This document shows, in pieces, positions 1 through 9,465 of a DNA stretch of 64,000 bases. The first letter of the stretch is position 1, and each line of letters opens with the position of its first letter. The stretch is from Stramonita haemastoma (taxonomy: Eukaryota > Mollusca > Gastropoda > Neogastropoda > Muricidae), in contig CM060344.1 in the NCBI GenBank assembly GCA_030674155.1, positions 29,936,688 through 30,000,687 on the forward strand, in the 5' to 3' direction. The translations under genes were made by a program, and so were the position numbers. Under the pieces are notes generated by a model that was not told the DNA's origin, searched no databases, and worked only from the letters and a program-made list of their open reading frames with translations.

Positions 1-2184
1 GGTCAGTTTCAAAATTCAACCCACCATTCCCTGGTAAAGTCAAAATCTGATCCACAAAATCTGGTCAGGTCCAAAATCCAACCCACCATTTCCTGGTCAG
101 ATCCAAAATCTAATCCACCTTTTCCTGGTCAGGTCCATAATCTAACCGATCATTTCTTGGTCAGGTCCAAAATCTCATCCACCTTTTCCTAGACGGGTCC
201 AAAATCCAATCCTCTTTTTCCTGGTCAGGTCCAAAGTTCAGTCTACCCAGCTTTTCTCATCATCTAAAATCCATTTTTTATTAGTTGGGTTAAAACTCCA
301 ACCCATCTTTTCCTTATCCCGTCCAAATACCAACTCCCCTCTTTGTACTTTTGTCTCAAATCTAACCCACTATTTCCTGGTGAAGTCCTAATCCAACTTC
401 ATTTTGTATTTGTAGTACAGACCCACCTTTTCCTGATAAGGTCCAAAATTCAACTCACCTTTTCCTGGCCAGGTCCAAAATCAAACCCACTACTTCCTTG
501 TCAGGTACAAAATCCAACCCACCATTTCCTAGTTAGGTCCAAAATCTGATCCACCTTTTCCTGGTCAGGTTCAAAATCCAACCCACCACTTCATGGTCAG
601 GTCCAAAACCTGATCCACCTTTTCCTGGTCAGGTTCAAAATCCAACCCACCAGTTCCTAGTCAGGTCTAAAATGCAGCCAACTTTCCTGGTCAGGACCAA
701 AATCTGATCCATATTTTTCTGGTCAGGTCCCAAATCCATCCCATCATTTCCTTGTCAGGTCCAAAATCCAACTCACTATTCCATGGTCAGGTTCAAAATC
801 TGATCCACCTACTTCTGGTCAGGTCCAACAGGTCCAAATTAAACCCGCCTATTCCTGGTCATGTCCAAAATCCAACCAAACTTTTCCTGGTAAGGGTCAA
901 AATCTGATCCAGCTTTTCCTTGTCAGGTCAAAAATCCAACCCACCATTTCCTGGTCAGATCCAAAATCCAGCCCACCTTTTCCTGGCCAGGTCCAAAATG
1001 CAACCCACCATTTCCTCGTCAGGTCCAAAATGCAACCCACCATTTCCTGCTCAGGTCCAAAATCTTTTCCATATTTTCTCCATCAGGTCCAAAATCCATC
1101 CCATCATTTCCTTATCAGGTCCAAAATTGAACTCACCATTCCTTGGTCAGATTCAAAATCTGATCTGCTTATTCCTGGTCAGGTCCAACAGGCCCAAATT
1201 CCAAGCCTCAAATTCCTGGACAGGTTCAAAATCGAAACCACATTTTCCTGGACAGGTCCAAAATCCAATCCACCCTTTCCTGGTCAAGTCGAAAGTTCAG
1301 TCTACCAATTTTTTTCATCTTATAAAATTCACTTTTTATTGGTTGGATTAAAAATCCAACCCACCTTTTCCTTATCCTGTCCAAAATGCAACCCACCTCA
1401 TCATAGTTTTGTCTTAAATATAACCCACTATTTTCTGGTCAGGTCGAAATCCAACATCATTTTGTGTTTGTAGTACAGACCCACCTATTCCTGGTCAGGT
1501 CCAAAATTGAACCCACCTTTTCCTGGTCAGGTCCAAAATCTGATTCACCTTTTCCTGGTCAGGTCCAAAATCCAACGTACCATTTCCTGGTCAGGTCCAA
1601 AATCTTATCCCTCATTTCCTGGTCAGGTCCAAAATCGAACCCAACACTTCCTGGTCAGGTCCAGAATCGAACCCACCATTTCCTGGTCAAGTCCAAAATC
1701 TGATCCATATTTTCCTCTGCAGGTCCAAAATCAACCGACCTATTCCTGGTTGTCCAAAATCCATCCCACCAGTTTGTACCTGACCAAAATGAGGTTGGAT
1801 TTTGACCTAACCAGAAAATACAGGGTTAGATTTGAGACAAAAGTACGAAGACCTGGGTTGCACTTTGGATGGGATGAGGCAAATGTTGGTTATATTTTTA
1901 ACCCAACGAACAAAAGGAGGATTTTAGACAATGAGAAAGCATGGGTAGACTGGTCAGGTACAAAATCTGATCCATCTATTCCTAGTCAGGTCCAAAAGGT
2001 CCAAAATCAACCCACCTATTCCTGGTCAGGTCCAAAATCCAACCCACCACTCCCTGGTCAGGTCCAAAATCTGATCCACGTTTTCCTGGTCAGGTCCAAA
2101 ATCCAACCCACCATTTTCTGGTCAGGTCCAAAATCTGATCAACCTATTCTTAGTCAAATCCAAAATCCAACCCACCAGGTCCAA
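1..2184. repeat. 32-bp satellite array S0 (continues left of window)
   Basis: Tandem 32-bp units, each with core CCTGGTCAGGTCCAAAAT followed by a 14-nt tail of either CCAACCC type or CTGATCC type. Successive cores at 1501, 1533, 1565 and 1597 fix the period at 32. Because 32 is not a multiple of 3, each open frame cycles through the three phases and yields a 32-residue peptide period. The long plus-strand ORFs (for example 1507-2235) are products of this arithmetic, not genes. Around 240-430 and 1285-1480 the array is replaced by a degenerate block of about 190 bp (TTGGTTGGGTTAAAAATCC and neighbours) that recurs throughout the window. Confidence 0.95.
1783..1953 (-). repeat. Inverted copy of the satellite's degenerate block
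   Basis: This stretch is the reverse complement of the degenerate block that otherwise appears in plus orientation in every array. Its closest match is 6808-6976, which by eye differs at only a handful of positions over about 170 bp. It is the only inverted block I found, while the 32-bp units on both sides of it are in plus orientation. Confidence 0.85.
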
Positions 2185-2256
2185 ATTCTAACTCATCTCC
2201 CGCTGAAACCTGCACTAAGAGTGCTCTTGAGATAAACACCACTTGCCAGCCGTCAG
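2185..2256 (-). mobile_element. Partial arm of a foldback/MITE-like element (left bound of the 4.2-kb segment)
   Basis: The satellite stops abruptly at about 2184. Positions 2185-2228 are the exact reverse complement of 6092-6135 (44 bp). The wider stretch 2185-2256 is a diverged reverse complement of 6331-6401, sharing for example CTGACGGCTGGCAAGTGGTG. It is therefore an inverted copy of the element at 6092-6455 and bounds the non-satellite insertion on its left side. Confidence 0.75.
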
Positions 2257-5200
2257 TTTTGCGCCTAGCCGCCGGACCAGTCACATCAGGAGAGTGCCTT
2301 CCTTCTCTGTTTTCTGTTCTGTGCCTTTCTTTTAGAGTGTGTGTGCACTATGATCTTTCTTTTTTCCTGTTGGATGTGTACAGCCTTTCTTTTCCGTGTT
2401 CTAGGATTTGGAATTTCTGTGGTGTAGGCTGTGGGGGGAAATGTGTATATATACATAATTGTAAACTATTTGGGCAATTTAAAACAGTCTTGTTTGACTC
2501 AACTGTGAGTACCACCCTAGTCATAATAGTTACCCCCTTTTCTCCCCCTTACTTGAGGAGGAAGTTTTTTCTGCTGAACTCAACAGATGTTCCCTCAGCA
2601 AGTTTACACACAGATTGTGCCTTGATTCAGTAACTTGGAGGCTAAATGCAGGCCATAACATCAATAATTTGGGGATAAACAAAAACAACATTACTAATTT
2701 CTGACTGATGATTAATCTGAATTTGAGGAAATAGAGACAATTATATTTCCCCCACTCACCCCCAAATTTTTTTTATTTAAAATGGAGTAAAGTTCTAATG
2801 AGAAGAAAAGAAATACAGAAAAAGAGGGAGAAAACCATCTCCTGACCTCCTCACCCTACTTTCTGCTGCACAGCGAGCCACTGTAGGGGACCCCCCCCCC
2901 CCCCCCCTTGTCAGATAAGAGGGCTGACTTACATTAAACAGGATGCCAGGCTCAAGGCCATACTGGCCAAGTACCGCATTCCACAATCTGCCGACTCTGT
3001 GCAACGCACACTAAGGAGTCAGCCAGCTATAATGCCTACGGCAATAACAGCTGGCTGTGGAATATACTAAATGGAGCATTGCTTTTTCAGCAACGGTGCA
3101 CGTGCACTGCTGTGAACTGATCGTGCAGGTCAGCATAGCTGTAAGGCAACCTGAGCAGCTAAGGACACCCTGGCAGATGTCCTTTCCCTTACAGGGCATA
3201 CAACCTTTGACCTCTCACCTAGTAGAGAGAAACGCATAACATGCCACTCCATAGACAGTGCAGGCCTTAGTGCAGGCCTTGGTGCTACGCACACACAGCC
3301 GTGAGCAACCCAACGGGGCAAATTTCATAGAGCACTGAAAGAGGCCAAAGTTACCCAGAAACTGAGCATCTCACTCAACGAGTGTAGGGGGGAAAGCTTG
3401 GGGTCAAGGCTAGTGTCATGGGGGTCACAGCTGCAACAGCAGTTGGTATATTTCGTTTTATTTTGGGGTGGTGCTACCAGCCAGACAACCAATGATAGTC
3501 TGAGGGCAATGGGAAATCCCCAAGAGATGAAAGGTGTGATGGAAAGTTTGTCTATAAGGAAACCATCCTTTCCTTTTCCAAATGAGTTCATTTTAAAATA
3601 AAATTAATATTCCCATTGAAGTAATAACTTCATGATAAAATTTTTTATTGCATTTTTGCAATTTTATTGCATCATTGCATTGCATTTATTGCATGGCAAA
3701 TGAGAGAGAAGTGGAATTAAGTCACTTCTGATATATTATAAGTGTTTAACACAGTCAACGGGATGACAATATTCCTTGAGTTATACCCCACAGACTCAAG
3801 TAGCTCAGTAGGAAATGAGGCTGTAGATTCAGAAATCAATAACTGAATATATTTTTCTTGCGAAAAATCTTTGTTTCTAACAGAATGAGTCTGTAAGTTG
3901 TTATATTTCCATAGGAAATGGAATCTATTACATGATTCTCAGTTTGAAAGCCTTTAACAAAAATATACATGGTAAAAAGTTTGATATGGAAACATATAGG
4001 AAGGCCTTAGATTTTATCACAACAGGCCGTTTATTTGCATAAATTGATCTGCATCATGCAGTTTATTCAGTGGCCCATTTTTGAGTGTTGCACATGTTTC
4101 TTAATAGAAGGACAAGTTATACTGTTTCTAAGCTAAAATAAGGGTGTTTTTTTTTTATCATATTCTCATAATTCTGAGCATGGTAGTAGGGGATACAGAA
4201 CATGAGACAGAAGTCATGGAATGGGCTGTTGACAAAGTCAAATCAAACTGATATTTTGGGGGTTGCAAAAAATGATTAAAAATCATAATTAAACCCATGC
4301 AAGAAAATCATCCCATAAAGGGTTTGTTATCAACTCTCAGGAGCTGAGTGTCAGACTTACTGAAGAAAGAGAACTTGAATCTTTCAGTGCTTGCAGTCAC
4401 CTACTAAAGCAAAGAAAAGCTAAAATTTTAACAATGACCTCTTGTTAGGCCCGAGGGCTGCTAGTCTGTTGCTTGCTTGCTTGTGTTCCCCATGGGAAAC
4501 TCCTTTGCCACACTCTGAAATGCAGTAGAAACACTGTTCACAAGTAATAAGTGTGCTGGTAATTCGGACACAAGACTCTGAAGTTATCTCAAACTGAGAG
4601 ATGTTTCTGGCCTTACAGGCTTTACTGTCCTCTGCTATTGATAGTAGTAGATCTGACAATAGCACAACTGTTAGTTGTGCCGAAATTCGGACAGATATAT
4701 GACACTGTTTGTTGTGGATAAAAATGACCTTAAGTGGTATATCACAAACTTACCTCAGCAAAGAGGGAAAATTAAAGTTACACTTACCTAGGCCACACTG
4801 GTTACTGAAACAAAGCTCAAACTACAACTCAAAACTCTAAAGTTATCTCAAACTGAGAGATGTTTCTGGCCTTACAGGCTTTACTGTCCTCTGCTATTGA
4901 TAGTCAGTTCTATTAGATCTGACAATAGCATAACTGTTAGTTGTATTAACTAAAGGGGATCTAGCAGATCATAAACCAAAGTCCAGTTCATGGTATGTTG
5001 AATGGTAGTTTGTACTAAGCCTTCTTAAAGAGGCTGTAGCATTACTTGCTTTCGGGAGAAGGGGACTCTTGCTGCATGCATAAAACAAACTACCTGTTCT
5101 AGATATATATCTTTTTGACCTGACTGACATGCTTATGCAATTGATGCTTGCATTATCAGCTTGAATTATCCCTCTTTCCATTGTTTCCGACCCTCTTTCT

Positions 5201-6091
5201 TTGCGCTGCTTCCAAGAGTACTGCCAAAGAATGCCAGACAAAACAGAAGAAATAACTGTTGTGCCTCTGCAGACAAACCCAGATGTTTTACCTCTTGGTG
5301 TAATCAGACCCCTGTTTTCTCAAATAGAGATAGCTTCTGTATCAATCCATGATCCCAACCTCAAACACCATGTGAGGAAGGAACTCAAGGTACTAATATC
5401 TGACAAAGATGGAATACATGTGGCCGACGCTGCCGACACCATCTTGATATATATTAAAATGTTGACACTGAAGAAATTTTAAAATAAAGGGGAAAAAGCT
5501 TACCATGCTTCTTACTCCCCTCACTGGACAATGTTGCCAAAACCTGAATGCACTAGACTTGTCAGGCATGTCAATGATGGACAACAAAATGCACTTTTTA
5601 TTTGCAATTAGGGTATTGAAGCATACTTGACATGGGGATCACCAGGATCCTATAGAACTGACTAAACCAAATGATAGCTAGGTGTTGTAGCAACACTAAT
5701 ATAATACTTGAGAACAGCTTCTCTGAGAAAAGACAATTGTAAAAAATTTTCATTGCCTTACAGGCCCTCAACATAGTATTAACAGAGACACTATTATTAT
5801 AGCTCACTGGAAGCCATACACTCTAGCTGATGCAGACTAAGATACTGATGTTTATACAGCACCAGCCTACTAAGGTGGTTAGTGCTCCTGCCCCAGGCTG
5901 CAGGTGCCTATCAGTGTTGTTATGACAGCTGCTGGCTGGACTAGGGAGTCCATTTACACCTGCTTTTATAGCAAAATGATTAACTGTGGCAAACCACACT
6001 TTGGACAGGTCTTTATGTAATACTAATTTGTCAAAGATGAAGTTGATCTGTTCTTTTTGCAACTCATAACCACTGTTGCTCTAAATATCTT
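2257..6091. other. Interior of the 4.2-kb non-satellite segment, no recognisable gene
   Basis: Sequence of ordinary complexity with no 32-bp satellite. It contains a C homopolymer (about 2891-2907), T/AT-rich stretches near 3640-3700, and a local duplication (4575-4944). The longest reasonable reading frame begins with a non-ATG codon at 5201 and ends at 5482; the first ATG in that frame is at about 5231. It matches no family I recognise and could be an exon or chance. I see no transposase motif. The segment could be a non-autonomous transposon, or host sequence flanked by two MITE copies. Confidence 0.5.
4575..4944 (+). repeat. Local direct duplication of about 105 bp
   Basis: The sequence beginning AAGTTATCTCAAACTGAGAG at 4581 recurs at 4840. 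It covers about 4575-4679 and 4834-4944 and is nearly identical except for a short insertion in the second copy (a TCAGTTCTAT-like stretch before AGATCTGACAATAGCA). The copies are about 260 bp apart. Confidence 0.85.
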
Positions 6092-6455
6092 AAGAGCACT
6101 CTTAGTGCAGGTTTCAGCGGGAGATGAGTTAGAATTGTATAAGACAAGGAGAGACTTACCTGGTAAGTTGAGTCTTGTCGAGAATTCTGACGAATTTCTC
6201 CCGATGAAACCGGAACAGAGTGCACTTGCCCTCCCTTTAATTCTGTTACCCACCCATATAGACCAGTACCTCTATAACTTGTGTTTTGTGTCTTCACTGA
6301 CTCAGTGTTTATTCGTTGCACTCTCAATGACTGACGGCTGGCAAGTGGTGTTTATCTCAAGTGCACTCTGTTCCGGTTTCATCGGGAGAAATTCGTCAGA
6401 ACTCTCGACAAGACTCAACTTACCAGGTTAAGTCTCTCCTTGTCTTATACAATTA
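6092..6455. mobile_element. Foldback (MITE-like) element with about 98-bp inverted arms
   Basis: Positions 6131-6228 and 6357-6455 are reverse complements of each other with one single-base indel and about one substitution. They flank a spacer of about 128 bp, so the unit can fold into a long hairpin. Positions 6092-6135 and 6331-6401 also match the left bound at 2185-2256 in inverted orientation. The 32-bp satellite resumes directly after 6455. There is no coding capacity, so it would be non-autonomous. The superfamily cannot be assigned from the ends. Confidence 0.75.
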
Positions 6456-6990
6456 TGATGTACCTTTTTCTGGTCACTTCGAAAATCCAACCCACCATGT
6501 CCTGGTCAGGTCCAAAATGTAACCCATCATTTTCTAGTCAGGTCAAAAAGCTGTTCCATATTTTCCTGGTCAGGTCTGAAATCCAACCCACCATTTCCTT
6601 GTCAGGTCCAAAATCCAACCCACCATACCATAGTCGGGTCTAAAATCTGATCCACCTTTTCCTGGTCAGGTCCAAAATCCAACCCACCATTTCCTGGTCA
6701 GGTCCAAAATCTGATCCACCTTTCCCTGGTCAGGTCCACATTTTGATCCACCTGTTTCTGGCCCAGTCAAAAATCGAATCCACCTTTTCCTGGTCAGGTC
6801 CAAAGTTCAGTCTACTCATCTTTTCTCATTGTCTAAAATCCTCCTTTTGTTCGTTGGGTTAAAAATATAACCAACATTTGCCTCATCCCGTCCAAAGTGC
6901 AACCCAGGTCTTCGTACTTTTGTCTCAAATCTAACCCACTTTTTTCTGGTTAGGTCCAAATCCAACCTCATTTTGGTTTTTGTAGTACAG
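6456..6990 (+). repeat. 32-bp satellite array S1
   Basis: Same 32-bp unit as S0. The array ends with the degenerate block (about 6808-6976), which leads through GTAGTACAG into the B element. This block is the near twin of the inverted one at 1783-1953. Confidence 0.92.
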
Positions 6991-7370
6991 AAAATATATT
7001 TTGTTTTAAGCAAAACCCCTTGCGTACACGTTAAAAACCCGTTTTGGACTTTCGAAAGAACAGGTCATCGTGTGCCGGTAGGAGTGGTTGACAAAATAAT
7101 GAAAATAAAAAGCCCCAGCAGGCACACAGATTTCCCTGAAGAAAAATCGTGGAGTTGGAGTCCCCAGGGCGGTTCGGGGTTCCTTCGACGGTACTGGAAC
7201 CATTCGTATTGGTCATTGCCTTTCCAATGGATCATTCCAGTGGCGTGGAGCAGACGCTGCATGGGTAACAGCTTGTCCTCCATAGTTTTTTTTACCCAGG
7301 CTTTGCGCTCTTAACACTAGAGCGCAACTCCACAGTCTTCCACGACTCATGGGTGACTACTACTACTACT
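6991..7370 (+). mobile_element. B element, copy 1 (dispersed about 0.4-kb repeat)
   Basis: A non-tandem sequence shared by at least five nearly full copies here. Landmarks in order are GAAAATATATTTTG, CACACGTTAAAA, GGTCATCGTGTGCCGGTAGG, AAAATCGTGGAGTTGGAGTC, TTTCCAATGGATCATTCCAG, GCATGGGTAACAGCTTGTCC and a terminal CTACTACTAC run. Near the 3' end TTGCGCTC (7303-7310) and GAGCGCAA (7320-7327) form an 8-bp hairpin with a 9-nt loop. Fragments occur alone elsewhere (25.69, 49.89, 40.05 and 50.82 kb), so it is probably made of two separately mobile pieces. No protein or tRNA-like promoter was recognised. Confidence 0.8.
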
Positions 7371-9465
7371 GACACTACAAACACGCATTTTACTTTACGT
7401 ATTTTACTACACTATAACACAAACATATTTGCACTATACAATATAATATAAAGAATATAAAACATAATTTACTGTACGATATCATAAAGGCATTTTGTAA
7501 TAGCATAGTACAGTCAAATGTTATACTACAGTAAAGGTGTTTACAGTAAAATATGTTTTCTTATGTACTTGTAAAGTATAAACCGTTTTGTAATTTTATA
7601 ATACGGTGAAATATGTTTGTTGTTTTTACAATGAATTGCACTGAATGGTGTTACATACTACAGAAAAATGTGTTTGTGTTTTAGTATAGTAAACAGTGTT
7701 TTGAAATAATAATACTGAAAAATGTGTTTTGTAGTGTTTAATGTGAGTTTTGTGCTGTTATGATAGAGTAAAATGTGTTGTGTTTTTCATAATAGTACAA
7801 CAAAAGGTTAGTTGTGTGCAGTTCTGATTCTGAAAATAAGGGAGTTTTGAAAAATGTGTTTTCTGGTGTTCTAGTAGTAGAAGTCTTTCTGTAATAGCAT
7901 AGTACAGTAAAATGTGTTTTGTAGCGTGGTTGTAAAGTATTATGCGTTTTGTTGAATTAAACAGGAAAATAATATTATGTTTTGTACAGTAAATGATGTT
8001 TTGTTGTGTTTCCTAGAACAGTGAAAGCAGTTTGTGTTAAAGCATAGTAAACAGTTTTTTTGTCTGCAGTATATCAAAATGTGTTTAATGGTCTAATAGT
8101 ATTGTTACATTCCAGAAAATGTCTTTTTGTGCTGTTGTAGTACAGTAAAATGTGTTTTGTAGAGTGATGGGAATGTAGATTGTGTTGCTTTTTTAGTGTT
8201 ATCATACAGTAATGTACTGGAGAGTGAAATCTGCAGTTTTGTGAAGTTGCGATTCCAGAAATGTGGAATTTAATAGTAGTACAGCAAGATGTACGCTGGT
8301 TTAGGTGTCTGAGTCAAGCCTTTAGCAAATCTTACATGACAAATGCTAAACACTCTGCACAAGGTTTTGTCTGCATCTGGGATAATACATGTTGTAACAA
8401 CAAATTGTCTGGCTGCCATTTTGCACACAGATCCATTTCCTTCATTGACTGTGAGTGATTATGTAAGTGATATGTATGCTGCAGAAAGTTATATATCTCT
8501 CTCAATGCACTGTTCTTTTACACTTTATGGACTATGTAACAAAGCATTCTGTATCCAGCTTCATTTCCCTGTTGTGGAGTTCAGATTCCGAAAATGTGGT
8601 AGTTTTGATGAAGTACAGAAAAATGTGTTTTCTGGTGTTCTAGTACTAAAAGACTTTCTGTAATAGCATAGTGCAGTAAAATGTTTTGGAGAGCGGTTGT
8701 AAAGTATACTGATGCGTTTTGATGTTTTAAACGGTAAAATATGTTTTGTACTGTAAATGATGTTTTCTCGTTTTTCCTAGTACAGTGAAATGAGTTTGTG
8801 GTATAAGCATAGTTAACTGTATGTTTGTTTGTAGTATAGCAAAATGTGTTTAATGGTGTTATAGTAGAAAATATGTCTTTTTGGATTGTTACATTCGAGA
8901 AAACAGAAAAAAGGCGTTTTGTAATAGCATAGTACATTAAAATGTTATAGTACAGTACAGGCGTTTTGTAATATAGTACATTAAAATGTGTTTCCTTATA
9001 TAGTTGTTTTGTGATGTTATAATACGGTAAAACATGTTTTGTTTTGTTTTTTACAACGAATTACGCTGAATGGTGTGACAGCAGTAAAATGTGCTTGTGT
9101 TTTAGTATAGGGAACACGGTTTTGTAGTCCTACAGTACAGTAAAGATATGTTTTGTAGTGTTTTAGCACAATGGAATCCTTTAGTGGAATGAATGTAAGA
9201 CTTTTTTAGCTATATTTTAAGAAATGAGTGTGTTTGGGTGGAAAATGTGTTTGTAGTACAGAAAATGTTTGTAGTGTTACAGTAAAGTAGAATGTCTTTT
9301 GTATGTGTGAAAATACAACATGGTATAGGACAGAGAAACGTGTTTTGTTAGAAGTCAGGAAAATGTGGCCGTTTCTTCTGCATAATGGTATCATTGTAAA
9401 GTAAAATGTGTTTTGTTGTTTTAAAAAATGTAAAATGTGTTTGCTGTGTTATATGGTTATAATTA
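7371..9465 (+). repeat. C module, copy 1: AT-rich degenerate tandem repeat
   Basis: About 2.1 kb of imperfect units of roughly 30 bp built around TACAGTAAAATGTGTTTTG and TAGTGTTATAG. It contains a non-repetitive conserved core at about 8232-8560 that recurs at 13980-14300 and 27715-28010. ORFs inside are low-complexity accidents. Confidence 0.85.

Noticed and set aside
1300..1400. Telomere-like GGGTTA motif in the degenerate blocks (GGTTGGGTTAAAAATCC)
   Set aside because: Isolated single occurrences per block, never tandem, so not telomeric repeat.
1507..2235. 242-residue plus-strand frame with a 32-residue repeat, and similar frames at 920-1351, 19842-20270, 32678-33163, 35021-35476 and 36404-37084
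   Set aside because: Entirely explained by a stop-poor 32-bp tandem unit whose length is not a multiple of 3; all phases are equally open and there is no unique N- or C-terminal domain.
2259..2633. 124-residue frame after the left MITE arm
   Set aside because: No ATG at its start, low-complexity hydrophobic composition and no recognisable motif.
8261..8458. 65-residue frame conserved in C copies 1 and 2 (also 14007-14204)
   Set aside because: Differences between copies are mostly non-synonymous and copy 3 (27.74 kb) has a stop directly after the ATG; conservation is better explained by shared DNA descent.
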